DNA of 64,000 nucleotides. It comes from Ridgeia piscesae (taxonomy: Eukaryota; Annelida; Polychaeta; Sabellida; Siboglinidae). Below are positions 12,481 through 24,239 of this stretch, in pieces; the stretch's first letter is position 1; every line of letters begins with the position of its first letter. The position numbers were made by a program, and so were the translations under genes. The notes below the pieces were generated by a model that worked only from the letters and a program-made list of their open reading frames with translations, made no database searches and was not told where the DNA came from. The stretch covers positions 547,501 through 611,500 of the forward strand of contig JAODUO010000153.1 of the NCBI GenBank assembly GCA_025642075.2, written 5' to 3'.

Positions 12481-12965
12481 TTGCATATTTACTGACCATG
12501 TGGCCTCTGTTCAGCTGTCTGAGCACTGTTGGTATAGACTCTGACCTGTGACTGATCAATTTTTAGTGGTTAGCTACAACTATAGTTAACAAAACATTAG
12601 ATCAATGTTACATTGAAAAGTTGCCAGTCCACTTTAAGACTGTCAGTGTCCAGTGTAGAAGCTAACCCAAGTCTTAATAGGGTAGACTAGCTGAAATGAA
12701 TGGTTTTATTCAAATAATTGTCAAAACTAAAGGAATTAAGTGTATCTGTGACACTTGACAGATGTTTGCTGTGCACAGACCATGTGTCCCAAGATAGCCG
12801 GATTAGTGTAAATGCATATTGAACTTAACTGGATAACAAGCTTTTCTGATTTTGCACAGATATTTCCCATTGTTGTGCCGCACAAGACATCTGTATGCAA
12901 TCAAAATCTTCTGAATCCATCTCGGTGTCACCCAAAATGCTTTTTTGTGATGTGCTTTTTTAGTC

Positions 12966-14245
12966 GTTTTGGGCCAAAAGTCCAGTAGACGTATGGTCGT
13001 GTGCCGTCTGCTGTTAGCTCCCAGATTTCAGAAACCGTTGAAGATCTGTTTTTTTTCTTCAAATTTTGCCTAGATGTTTCTTATGCTAGGCACCCACCTA
13101 CTGACTAACACCAACTGCAGTTGGCAGTTGGCGTTAAGAAGGGGTCGGTGCTAAACGCCAATTAGTTCCGCCGACTAGCACCGACTTCTGCCCGCACACA
13201 CCAGCCGCAAACACCAACCAACTAACGCCGACCATCAGTGCTAGCAGTATCCTCAAATCAACTATAAATTCGCGTGTTTACTCATTTTGTGTTTACGTAG
13301 AATTGCATAAAAATATTAATTTCACACTTGTTTTATGGAATGGTTGCCAATGACCACGGATTTAACGATGAGTTTCAGTCCACCTACAATAAACACTTGG
13401 CATATTGATATTTGTCAAAGGTAGGTGAAACGGCAATCCTGTAAACAAAATTTGTTATGTAGGAAGACGGAGCAAGCTTCGCCGTCAGCCTTCATGACAA
13501 AAAAGCTTGAGCTTCCAGCAACGAAATGCCTAGCGCCGAACTGTAACTTATATAAAGAATCTTATATGTATCCGTTCCAATTAACAGTTATCTTGAAATG
13601 TAATCAGTGACACCCGACGAAATCCTCAAAAAACGTTGTTCAGCGTAGCGCCGCTTTGCGGATTTGTAAGGCTTTTTATTTATGCACCCGGTAGCAGCGC
13701 CACCAGCGGTACCACTTTTCACAAGATAAAATGGAGAATCCCATTGGAAGTGGGAAACAAAGGCAAACTTACATTTATTTGTTGCTTCGGCATAAATAAA
13801 ATATGGTAATGGGTCAGTAAAATGTTAAAGTAAACATGTAAACCTTGTGGTCAGAATAGGAATGAAAACTAAAAAAGTACGCCAGGCTTAGGTGTGACGA
13901 GGTTTATCACATGAAGGCCCTATGATTTCTTATTGGCAAACTTAACGTAGACCGTCGGGTTATGAAAAAGCGTGCACACACCAGCCGACTCATCATCAGA
14001 TATATGCCTATGGCACCAAGATGTCGACTGCGGATTAACGCTGACTGCAGATTCAACATTTGAATCGGCGTTAATCGGTGCAATAACGCCGACTGTCGGC
14101 GTAAAGTTGCCCACACACCAACCGACTGCAGTCGGCCGACTGCTTTAACGCCAACTAATCGGTAGCTGTGTGCGCCCAAATCGGCTGGTGTGTGCGTAGC
14201 GTTAGGTTACTGTCACTATGCACTAGAAATGTAAATTTGATTTAA
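12966..14245 (+). mobile_element. Family B element, copy B2, split by element C1
   Basis: The left part (12966-13083) runs from GGGCCAAAAGTCCAGTAGAC through GTTAGCTCCCAGATTTCAG to AGATGTTTCTTA. The right part (14202-14245) resumes with TTAGGTTACTGTCACTATG and CACTAGAAATGTAAATTTG. The 1118 bases in between are foreign to the family; compare B4 and B5, where the same two stretches are contiguous. Confidence 0.75.
13084..14201. mobile_element. Element C1: TIR transposon inserted into B2 with TTA target duplication
   Basis: The element interrupts a family B copy exactly between two TTA trinucleotides (13081-13083 and 14202-14204). Its ends are imperfect inverted repeats: TGCTAGGCACCCACC on the left and CGCTACGCACACACC when the right end is read inverted. 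About 170 bases inside each end are dense in GCCGAC, CCGACT and GGCGTTA words in both orientations, giving strong foldback potential. The interior (13270-13920) is AT-rich and non-coding. A 3-bp TTA duplication is typical of PIF/Harbinger-type elements; the superfamily call is an inference. Confidence 0.75.
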
Positions 14246-14573
14246 TAGTACTTTTATGTTTATTTAATTATTTCCATGTAGTTAATTTATTGTTATGCAA
14301 AATAAGATAAGTAAGATAGTCATAACGTTAGATAGAAATTGTGATGAAAACTGAACAGTGTTCTTAAGCAAAATATTCTTCCCCATCTTGTTTAGGTTTG
14401 TGTCATGGACACCGTGGGAAAATATGTCACCCAAAAAACTAAATGCACTGGAGCTTGACGGCTGATCGAGTACCCAGAGTGTGGCTGTGAGACTGGGCGG
14501 GTTATCTAAAGAAGACGTAACGTCTTGTTGGATATTGGATGTTGGATATCTGCATTCATAAAAGGGCTGATGG

Positions 14574-14660
14574 ATTTTTAGTCCTGTGGGCTGAAGGTCC
14601 AATGGACTTAGCGCCCATATCTCAGAAACTAGGTTCTTCAGACTGATACAGAAAACAATT
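14574..14660 (+). mobile_element. Family B element, copy B3 (5' part)
   Basis: The copy contains TTTTTAGTCCTGTGGGCTGA, AGGTCCAATGGACTTA and CCCATATCTCAGAAACT, the family B 5' half. A likely 3' remainder, GTACACAAGAAATCTGTATT and TGATGGAATG, lies at 15005-15045 beyond element C2. Confidence 0.65.
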
Positions 14661-14789
14661 CGACGCCGTGTGTTTCTTTGATGGAGAATTTGCTAAATGC
14701 TCAAGGCAGATTGTCATGAAAGCTGGTGGCAAAGCTCCGACTTACTATGTCTATGCAAGAAGTTTTGTTTTCCCAATAGTTGTTTTACA

Positions 14790-14999
14790 AATGTTTCATG
14801 CATTCCTCATTCCATAAAATTTGTGTGAATTTTATTTATTTATTGTGGATTTGAGGATCATGCCTAGTGCTGATGGTCGGCTCTAGTTGGTTAATGTCTG
14901 TGGGCAGAAGTTAGTGTTAGTTGGCAGAACTAATAGGCATTGAGCACCGATTCGGACTGCCAACCGAAGTCGCCGTTAGTCGGTTGGTGTAAGGGTGCA
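14790..14999 (-). mobile_element. Element C2: inverted partial copy of C
   Basis: Read on the minus strand this matches the left about 250 bases of C1. The terminal words (CTATGCACCC then CACCAACCGACTAACGGCG), the CAGCACTAGGCAT core and the ATCCTCAAATC joint to the AT-rich interior (CATTCCATAAAA on the plus strand) occur in the same order. The other end of the element is missing. Confidence 0.65.
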
Positions 15000-15221
15000 T
15001 AGGTTGTACACAAGAAATCTGTATTTGATGGAATGTTTCTAACCGTACCTCAGGGCCTCCCAGAAAGCTGCACATTGACATTTTGCTTGTGTCAGGACAA
15101 GCTGGGAGACAATATTCGAGACTGCCTCACTGACCCATCTCTGGAGGCTAGGTGGCCTGCCAGGAACCATGGCTAATTGATAGTACATGTACCTATGTAT
15201 TTCATGCTTAATTACCAACTC

Positions 15222-15264
15222 ACTGTTACAGTCCAAAGGACTTCAGGGCACTTGGCCCAGTTTT
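15222..15264 (+). repeat. Short family A tail
   Basis: Contains GGACTTCAGGGCACTTGGCC, the terminal word of family A. Related words occur at 27765, 58288 and 62077. Confidence 0.4.
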
Positions 15265-15299
15265 AGTGGAATGATGTAGTGCATCAAAAATTAACAGTG

Positions 15300-16900
15300 C
15301 CATTGAAATGTGAACGTAATTGAACTACCTAACACAGTTTGCAGTCTGTGTGAAGAATCTAGCTGATTTATTTTGCTACTATATGTTTTAGTGTATCACC
15401 AGAGAAACTTTGGAATAACAAATTAAATTGTTAGTCCAAGAAAATGATTTAAAAAATGCAAGGATGTGGTTAATGTATGCAGTGTGTGACTGGGCAATGT
15501 GACATTTGGGACAGCATGAAAGGTATGTTATCAGTATGCGGGTGTGGCTAGTTCACCTTAATCGTCAGGATCTTGCAGTCATTACCTGATACTGATAGCC
15601 ACAGTGTGACTTGTGAAGATATGGGACAGGTGCATTGTGTACTAATATGTGATTCTGCTGAAATTGCCAATGGTAATCAATTAAAGTTAGCAGTTTTGTA
15701 TGGAAGATATTTAAAATAAAATAAGACTGAGAAAGTTTCAGTTGCGTGAGTTAACACTCTGCAGCGGTGTAAATGCATTCTGCAAAGTTTGTGTGTGTGA
15801 CATTTTATTTATTTAATTTTCAACAAATGTTCCCAAAGTATGCCTGAGTTTTGGTGTTATTTTTAGACTTAATTTTTGAGATGTGCCTAGAGCTGTGCCT
15901 GGGGCTTGACGCTAAGATGGATGACAGTGCTTGTTGCACACCTGTTGACAGTTTCTGCGTCACTACATAATTAAATGTCACAGTAACTGTTTGTCCTGAG
16001 TAGATCTTTGCACCTCCAATCAGCTTAGCATTATTTATGAGGCCAATTTACCTGTGAATTATTCATTAGAATTGACATATTTATCTAGTGAAATATTTGT
16101 TTTACTAGTTATTTTTACATTTATAAGTGGGTCAGTAAAATATGAAAGTATGAAGCGTTCAGTTCAACAATGTGAGTTTGTGGCTGCACTGTGGTGGAAT
16201 GACTGGCTAATTACAAAACTATTTGTACTCGTAATTATTATCTTATCTATCTACTACGAGGAACCATTTGTTATATATGGTTGTCGTGGCAAATAAATCT
16301 GCTATTTATTATATCTCAGTAATAGTTTATGTAGCTTTTTACCTCCATATCTTTTGGGCAAATTATTTTTATAGTTTTAGCAAAGTATCTTTGCTGGATG
16401 TTGACGATCGACAAAATGACAAAGTTGGTGAACTTAGTGACGGAGTCAGAGATGCAAGTGACACAACTGTAAAAAGCCTTTGAAATCTGGGTGGTCCTCT
16501 TGGATTTCTGGTTACCATAATGACAGAACGTAAAATGCTTATTTTATTCACTGATTATCAGACTTTCCAACAGTAGATAACATTAGTATTCATAAAAGCA
16601 TTTCTGTTGCTCAAAGCTTGACTAGAAGTGACGTCTACAATGTGTTATGTATTTACTAGGAATGCAGTCATCAGTGGTCACAGCTGCAATTATTAAATGA
16701 TCTTTTAAGGGAATTCCATACATCTAAGAACACTGCAGGCCACGTGTTGATTTACATAAATTAGGTCAAATTGTCCTGCATCATACAGTCAGCTGTGGCT
16801 GCATTCCCTTTTCCTGTGGCGGTCATTTCTTTCTGCCTGTTCTCTCTTACAAACATACATTTTTTATTTTTAATAACGTTAAAATATGAGTGTTTTTGAA
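15300..16900. other. Intronic sequence without recognised features
   Basis: AT-rich. A hydrophobic 80-codon ORF at 16054-16296 is not recognised and shows no splice or Kozak support, so it is not called as a gene. Confidence 0.45.
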
Positions 16901-16917
16901 ATAGCACCACTCCATCT

Positions 16918-17015
16918 CATATGGATACCCAGAGAAAATGCCAATTAGCTGATTATGATGAAGAGACTGGGCAGTTAGTCGAGTTACTATGATTCACCAA
17001 AACACACTTTTACAC
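16918..17015 (+). mobile_element. Family A element, copy A1 (partial)
   Basis: Shares ATGGATACCCAGAGAAAATG, GACTGGGCAGTTAGTCGAG and ACTATGATTCACCAAAACAC with A2 (27645) and A3 (58205). Confidence 0.6.
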
Positions 17016-17639
17016 CATATTAGGGTACTTATTAGGACATTGATACCGTACACTATTGCCCATTATAAAGATGAACTTTGATATGTTTTAAAGGCATCCC
17101 GTGAGAGCGATAGAACAAGTGCATTGGTGGAGTAATCGGTGTGGGAAACTGATTGCTCTATGAACCACATGTGACGGGAGTGTCAGCTGCCAGTAGTAGC
17201 TACAAGTAGTGCACGAACTGTGTCCTGGGCACCAGCCGCTGTAGGGCACCTAACCACAGGCTCTGTTCTCTTCCTCTGTTGCTATTATCAGGTACTCGGT
17301 AATTGCAGTAAAAACTGGCACAGATTCAGTCTTTGGGTCAGGTCTGTTATATTTGGCACATGTCAGTCATGTTGCGTACCATGTCAATGGGTTGTTGTGC
17401 AATACTGTCTACTCATTGTGACTCAGGTGGGGGGGGGCGGTGACAAGTGGATTGTGCATAAGCAACTTATTAAATAAGCTACCGTTTTGCTTCTGTGACA
17501 TTTTATTTCCATTTGATGCTAATTATGACTGACAATTACCATCTAATTTTAAAATGTTACACGTATTGTTAAACCCATGTTACATGTATACAATTTAAAT
17601 AGTCAACACTGAATTAGTTTCATGTGAATGAGGTGTTAA

Positions 17640-17765
17640 AAACTGTTAAAAAACATTGTAAAAATTTAAAGCGCCCTAACAAAAAACTTTTTAAAAATAA
17701 AACCGGCCCCGTTGTAAAATTTAAACTGGTCAAACCCCCTTAAAAATTTTTATGAAAGTCCCTTC
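17640..17765. other. Low-complexity A/T homopolymer-rich stretch
   Basis: Runs such as AAAAAACTTTTTAAAAATAAAA alternate with CCGGCCCC and CAAACCCCCTT. The pattern differs from its surroundings. It could be a decayed element or a poorly assembled or poorly called stretch. Confidence 0.4.
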
Positions 17766-17769
17766 AAAT

Positions 17770-18050
17770 CATGTTTGTCTTGTACAGGTGTATCTAGAAA
17801 CAATGTAATGATATTAAGAAATTTAACACAGAAGTACAACTGCGTTGCTGAGTTCGTTGTTTGTTGTTGTGTCCCTGGTCTCTCTGCCGTCTGCCGTCGG
17901 CTTCATGGCACCAATCCGATCGCTTTTCAAACCGATCTATTGTGTAACTAGCGCTTGGTTTGTGTGGTGATTTCCTAAGTGTTTGTTTAAAACGTGACCA
18001 ATTCCTTTGATTGCTTTTAATTAACTTTAGGTACAATAAATTTAGTGCAA
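17770..18050. other. Intronic sequence, nothing recognised
   Basis: No supported ORF, exon or repeat. Confidence 0.4.
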
Positions 18051-18054
18051 AGCA

Positions 18055-18135
18055 TTATAATAATAATAATATATTTATTTGGTATAGCGCCACATCCATA
18101 ATTGTTCGTGGCACTTCACAACATATTACAATTTA
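18055..18135 (+). mobile_element. SINE-like remnant (GCGC box tail)
   Basis: ATATTTATTTGGTATAGCGCC, a short gap, then GGCACTTCACAACATATTACA: the pattern of widespread invertebrate SINE tails (TATAGCGC ... CAAAGCGCTTTACA). Similar remnants are at 6445-6545 (inverted), 25740-25880 and 53275-53335. Confidence 0.4.
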
Positions 18136-18139
18136 TAAT

Positions 18140-19915
18140 TGTTTGTTTGTGCCGATATCAATCGCGTTTGTCTCCTGCCAGTTCGTTGTGGCTTCCGCGA
18201 ACGGGCACCTAGCTTCGCCGGCTTATAAATGGCAATTAAATTGCTTATCAATCGGGCAGTAACGAACAATAATTATGATACTGAAAGGGCAGGGTAACAG
18301 TTATGTTATGTTTTCACGTCTATGAAAAAAACATTTACTTAAATATACGAATTCGTCAACTGCGTATGAACCGAGTTGAATTGCATTGTAAATGTGCGGT
18401 CTAAATTTATATTTTGGGATTGATTGAAAGATGAAATCAAGCCAATAGTGAGTGTAACTAGTATAGATATTAATATTTGACCTGACTTCGGCAACATGTC
18501 AATTCATTTGTGCATTTCGGCTACTGAGTTCAAGGTTGTTTTAGACCACGAGTGCAGTACTTTGTTATAATACAAATTGCCAGACGAGGCACGTTTGCTC
18601 TGAATTTATTTCAAAATTGTACACCATTCCCAAGTTTTACTCAGTTCAGCATTCGACAGTGTATAATATTTTAACATAATACACATTTACATTGTTTGTC
18701 AATGTCAATTCGTTTTATAAATCACACATAGACCGAGCAACCATCACATTGGCTTCGGTTGCTGTTGTGGTGTTTTGGGGGGTGGTGGCCTTACTGGCCT
18801 ACGCCCCTGGCGGAATATAATCTACAACGCGCCCCGGTTATAATGCGGTTCCATTTCGTGGACCCCAACTACCGCGTTATACCGAGGCACGACTGTATAT
18901 TTAAATTTCATAACCGTAAACCTGACAAATACGTCATTCACAATTAGTATAATTACTGAATGTACTGCTGCTGTTAGTTGCAAGTTTGCCTCTGTCTGTT
19001 GTCAGTTATTTACAATGATCATCATCGGCTATATCTGACAAATTACATCACTAATATTATGAAAACAATCCATTTAAGCAACTTGTTGTTACTTGGTAAA
19101 ACGCTATTAATGACAATAAATAAAGTCGTCCGCCATTACTGCTGTAAAAGATTTAATTCTTGCAATCCAAAAGTTTACGCTACTGAAACATTTTATAATT
19201 AGATCTGGCACTAGGTCTTGCCTATGGAAGTCCAAACATGCTGACAAATTATAAATGTTTATGTCCATAATTTATTGTTGTTATGCAGCAAGGTGTGATA
19301 AACATCATTTTGAATTGGTCGCAGTATGATTTTTAGAGATATATTATTAAGTGTACATATTCACCAAGTTCACACCAGCCAGCAGATGTCAGTCATAAGT
19401 GGAAAACCTCAGTGCTTCATGATTAAAAACGTTGTTGACATGTTACAAATTACACCACAAACATAATTTAGATCTAGTATGTACAGGTGTATACTCCACT
19501 TAAATTGGGGCTGTCCCTGTGAAAGTCGAAATTCCAATAGTGCCTCTAAGGGTACACTAATTGCTTAGATTACAAGTTAAGTGTGCCTGTCGCTTTAGAA
19601 CCGTTCAAAATTTGTTAAGATTATGCCAGTTATTAGGTGTTCACTGTTTATACAGAAAGTCACTGTTTAGTTGGGTGACCAAAAAGTTTACTGATATGTT
19701 TATACTATGGATTTGTTTCTGTCAACAGAATGTTTTTGAATTTGACTAAAAAAGTAATTGAATTGAAGAAGATAAACAAACCTTCAACAACTACTACACA
19801 GGGTGGTTGTGGCATTATGTTGCATTACATTTTGCTGCATCTCTCATGGTAACAGTGCCAATTCAACTTGCACTGTCTAGGTCAGTTTGATGAGATGTAG
19901 TTTGTATACGTGCTG
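18140..19915. other. Intronic sequence without recognised features
   Basis: AT-rich DNA, no supported feature. It forms the upstream flank of exon 1b. Confidence 0.45.
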
Positions 19916-19919
19916 AGTT

Positions 19920-20166
19920 ATTTATGAGCGCGTCCGTGTCGGTGGCGTCTAGCTGTGGCGTAAGTGGCGCAGCCGTCGGACTTTGCTTTATGTGTCACTC
20001 GGCTCACTGATGAGACCTGGCAGAGCGCGCCTCTATCAGTGAGTAGCTGCCGTTTGCTCCATACAGCCGTGCGCGTGTCGTGTCGGTCACCCATGGTTTG
20101 TCGGACCACTGTCCTTCCACGGATCTAACTGACCACACTGTATGGAGTGTAGTGTGTGAGACGACA
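19920..20166 (+). promoter_or_regulatory. HIF1A: CpG-rich putative alternative promoter / 5' UTR for exon 1b
   Basis: A stretch much richer in G, C and CpG than its flanks (GCGCGTCCGTGTCGGTGGCG near 19927) runs into exon 1b. It holds a perfect 9-bp stem, CTCACTGAT (20003-20011) with ATCAGTGAG (20035-20043), around a 23-base loop, and a GCGTG core at 20073-20077. No TATA box was seen. A CpG-rich start is typical of housekeeping-type animal promoters; use as a promoter is inferred. Confidence 0.45.
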
Positions 20167-20348
20167 ATGTGTAACTACTGTCTGTACAAGCGGAAGGATG
20201 ACAGCGCCGGCAATGGGGGAGACGGGGAGCTACATCGTGCGATCCCTGTGAAACACGGCGCTGAATCGCCACCGCCGCCACCACCACAGCCGCCGGTTGC
20301 TGCTAGTGCTGCTGCCACCGAGACACCGACACCGAATGGGGAAACAAG
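20167..20348 (+). CDS. HIF1A: HIF-alpha, alternative first coding exon 1b (N-terminal extension)
   Basis: The exon encodes 60 residues from MCNYCLYKRKDD, through a Gly/Asp stretch and a polyproline run (six Pro, Gln, two Pro), to an Ala/Thr-rich segment ending NGET, and stops at AG|GTGGGC. The split codon AG plus the A of exon 2 gives AGA (Arg), exactly as for exon 1a, so both exons can feed the same downstream frame. The start is the first ATG after an in-frame TAG at 20044-20046, in a context with A at -3. HIF proteins normally have short N-termini, so this 60-residue extension would be unusual. Alternatively the ORF is chance in a CpG-rich noncoding region. Confidence 0.45.
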
Positions 20349-20384
20349 GTGGGCTGTTGTTTTTTGAGTCAGTCCCTGGGGTTG

Positions 20385-20406
20385 GGGCGTGCATGTTAGA
20401 CGTGCA
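20385..20406. promoter_or_regulatory. Paired RCGTG motifs just inside intron 1
   Basis: GCGTG at 20387-20391 and ACGTG at 20400-20404, 13 bases apart, lie about 40 bases after the exon 1b donor. RCGTG is the core bound by HIF-alpha/ARNT. Short motifs like this occur often by chance, so autoregulation is only a possibility. Confidence 0.25.
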
Positions 20407-20409
20407 GGG

Positions 20410-22805
20410 TGTGAGCTCGCGGAGGTCATAATGGAGTGGTTGCTACTCAGCGTAAAGTGGTGGTCTCTGCACAGTGTACGCATTCATAACAGGGCAAATC
20501 TACTGTCGCTGTAAAAATATTCACCTGTCAGCAAAACAACATTTTAGTGTAGATCCAATGCTTCGGTTACCAGCGGTGTGGTGTGGTGTGGTGCCAGCTT
20601 GGCCCATATACATCAGGTGACAAGCTATTTCTGTCACAAAGAAGCACTGTAATGTACCATAAGTAGCAGGCATTCCCATACAGGACAGGTAGACTGAACA
20701 CGGTTTGGAATGAGTGTGTACAACTTCATAAACTATAAACGTACGTTTTTATTGTGTGCTCAATGATTATCATTGAAAGCACCAACAACTAAAGTGAAAG
20801 GCAGACAGCTGTTTATATATAGCCAATGCCTTTTAACTCATGTGCATTCTGATTTGATAACGTAAGCATGAAAATAGGCTGTTGCACTGAGCTTGTAGAT
20901 AATTAATTTAATTGGATTGGTGTCCTGGCAAAGATTACCTGTATTATGGAGATAGTCAGCAGAAAGACAATACTGTTACAGTACCGCATGCTATTCATCA
21001 TTTTCATGAACAATCTTCTAATAAATTGCTTTTTTTAAGATATGACAATATCAAATTATTATTCACAAATAATTGGCTGTCTAAAATTTATGAAACATCA
21101 TATTGCCTTTGAAGTTATTTTGTGTAAGTGATTTTAATAATAACAATAATAATTTATGAAACACTCCCATCATTATTGCTGTCACCTTCTTTACATATAT
21201 GCAGTTTTAACTTAAAAAAATAAATGATCAACCTTACAAAAACTAATTATTCTTTATTCTAACATATTATGGTCCACATTACAAAACAAAATCGAGATTG
21301 GGGAAAACAGAATGTTTTAATAAAAAACTTCATTTTGGTGTATAACGTAATGTTATATGCTAATTCTTTTGTATCATAAATTGTATCATAAATATCTTGG
21401 TGAAAATAAAACATAGAATTGTGCTAAAACACACATGTGTGGACTATGGAGGTTATATAAGCTACTGATAATTAATATTAGATAGGAAGAAAACATGTTG
21501 GATGTCCCATTCTTGTCTACCGGTGCAACAAGTTTAGTTAATACTAGGACTAAGATTCCACTTTTTGAGGATCACATGACAACAAAACTACCCTAGTTTA
21601 CCCATTTATCACTTTCTGTCGCGTTGTTGATGATGGTTCTTTGCTTATCTGCAGTCTGTGTTTTTATTTGAGGTGACTCTGTGTGAACCAGCAGTTTTAT
21701 TGCGGCTGAGACAAGAGGCCACTCAAGGCATGTTCTTGTGCCATTACGTGGCCGCAAACATGTATGTAACCCACATACACTGTACTGGCTCTAGCACAAA
21801 TGTATATGAAGGATTGTTCCCGCTAGTTATTAGAAATAGAATTGCTGGATATATAGTTATATACAGAAATTCCTATTCAGTGAGGCAGTGACCGTGTGGC
21901 TGTATAGGTTTTATGCAATGTCTTGGAAGTGATGATGAAAGATTTAGTAATCATATTGTCATATCATTATTGATCAATTTGCTGAATTACCAGGCCTAGC
22001 CAGGGCTGTCATATGTGTAATTTAAGCCACGTAGAGAGGGTGCAGTAGAAACTTTTTAGGTCATAACTTTCCCAAGCTGAGGGCTGATTGTGAGGATTCA
22101 ACCAAGCAGGTTGAGCTTTTGGAGAAAAAAAACAGACATTCATTTGCAATAATACATTTGAAAATTGTGCTACATGTCATCAAATAGATGGTGCTCAAAC
22201 ATTATAATGTATCCATTTTTTAAAGAAATATTGAGCTGCCCAAGTTGTCATACCTGTTAGGCGAATGTCTAAAAAGTCTGAATCTATAAACCATACACAT
22301 GGGCCCGATAGATCACATGCAAAATTTCAGTCTGATACATGAGAACTTCCCTTTCAGTGTAGCCTTTTCATTTTTTAGTCCTTTGTGCCAGTTGCGACCG
22401 GTTTGAACTTTGAGACACTTCACACTGTGGCTGTATTTACTGTACTAAGTTGCTGTTACAATGTCAAGTTTGCATTTGCTATTTTTGAATTACTTACCAT
22501 TCCGCAGAGTTAAGAGACACTGGAAATAATTAGAAAATGGTTTATGATCATTTCACCTCAGTGCAAATGGTAAAGTCTATGTGGTTTTCACAGTGACAAT
22601 GTATACCGCGAGGATTCAGTGTTTTTTGAAGCAGAAGGACTGTCATGGGACAGGCAACTGACACAAGTGACAGGCAGTTGTTTGGGATGTCTAGCCCATG
22701 AGAAGGCAGTGAGTCCTAGGTCAGACTTCACTGTAGGATCTACCGGGAACTGTCTGAATCCAAAACGCTCCTGCCAGACCTAAGATAAGTTCCTGATGAT
22801 ATAAT
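20410..22805. other. Intronic sequence before the nested-gene candidate
   Basis: No recognised feature. The last about 130 bases (22675-22809) are a possible 5' UTR of the nested gene. Confidence 0.4.
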
Positions 22806-22809
22806 CAAG

Positions 22810-23064
22810 ATGGCAAATGCCATTAAGTTCAGCGTCCTGAACACCCCCTCCAGCACTCCCCCCTCTCTTCCACTTCTTGTGCCAGGAGCACGATATGGGT
22901 CACATGATCACTATTCAAAACAGAGGTCCGTTGATTATTATGGGAATCCACGTGATAAACAGGAAGGATTCCAAACCCAATTCCCATATCTGAGCGAGCA
23001 TGATGCAACATTTCTCAGAAACCCTTTCAATGTGGACACACAATCTCTACAAAGAGAACTTTTG
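22810..23064 (+). CDS. Candidate nested gene, exon 1 (residues 1-85), unknown function
   Basis: The ATG has A at -3 and G at +4 (AAGATGGCA), a strong Kozak context. It opens an 85-codon reading frame starting MANAIKFSVLNTPSS, with a Pro/Ser-rich beginning, then a polar Tyr/His-containing middle (YGSHDHYSKQ, DYYGNPRDKQ) and an end at NPFNVDTQSLQREL. It closes at TTG|GTATGC in phase 0; reading through gives a stop four codons later. The phase matches the acceptor of the 37-base island at 26397. Composition looks like protein rather than chance AT-rich ORF. I do not recognise the family. No signal peptide or membrane segment is visible. Confidence 0.45.
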
Positions 23065-23069
23065 GTATG

Positions 23070-23110
23070 CCAGTAATGTATTTTAAGATCGCCTGTAATG
23101 TATTTTAAGA
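23070..23110. repeat. 21-bp tandem duplication
   Basis: GTAATGTATTTTAAGATC occurs twice in tandem directly after the first nested-gene exon. Confidence 0.7.
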
Positions 23111-23493
23111 TCTCTCTGACTAAGACGGCGTCACGTTTCTGTCTTACAGTTGCTTTTGTTTAATTGTGAAAGTCGTCACAATCACATAAACCTTTCTAAC
23201 AATGCGGGGAAGCGTTAAAATAACATTATGCACATTATCACATAAACGTCTGTAGTCACAAGGAAGTTTCACCACAGTGAATAGTGACACCTGGATGTCC
23301 GGGTTGACATATTCAATAATCATCGCTCCCTCTACATGAGCAGGTGACTGCACTGTTGGGCATTACGTGGTAGGCAAAGCACAGCTTACACACTTTTAGT
23401 ATCATTCAGCACAGATGGAGGATGTCCTGCAGTGTTTGTCCAACACTGTCTTCTCACTAGCGCAGTGATTATCTGCTTAGCATCTTTCAAAAG

Positions 23494-24236
23494 GTTGACA
23501 TGGCACTTGCCTGACACTACACAGATGTGAATAGCAGCACAGTCACCAGTAACTGATTGACATGGCACTTGCCTGACATCACACAGATGTGAATAGCAGC
23601 ACTGTCACCAGTAACTGATTGACATGGCACTTGCCTGACATCACACAGATGTGAATAGCAGCACTGTCACCAGTAGCTGATTGACATGGCACTTGTCTGA
23701 CATCACACAGATGTGAATAGCAGCACTGTCACCAGTAACTGATTGACATGGCACTTGTCTGACATCACACAGATGTGAATAGCAGCACTGTCACGAGTAA
23801 CTGATTGACATGGCACTTGCCTGACATCACACAGATGTGAATAGCAGCACTGTCACCAGTAGCTGATTGACATGGCACTTGCCTGACATCATACAGATGT
23901 GAATAGCAGCACTGTCACGAGTAACTGATTGACATGGCACTTGTCTGACATCACGCAGATGTGAATAGCAGCACTGTCACCAGTAACTGATTGACATGGC
24001 ACTTGTCTGACATCACACATATGTGAATAGCAGCACTGTCACGAGTAACTGATTGACATGGCACTTGTCTGACATCACACAGATGTGAATAGCAGCACTG
24101 TCACCAGTAACTGATTGACATGGCACTTGTCTGACATCACACATGTGAATAGCAGCACTGTCACGAGTAACTGATTGACATGGCACTTTTCTGACATCAC
24201 ACAGATGTGAATAGCAGCACTGTCACCAGTAACTGC
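23494..24236. repeat. 62-bp minisatellite, about 12 units
   Basis: Tandem units containing GACATGGCACTTGCCTGACA, TCACACAGATGTGAATAGC and AGCACTGTCACCAGTAACTG. Units differ by a few substitutions (GCCTG/GTCTG, ACCAG/ACGAG) and one small deletion near 24142. Confidence 0.95.
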
Positions 24237-24239
24237 CAT

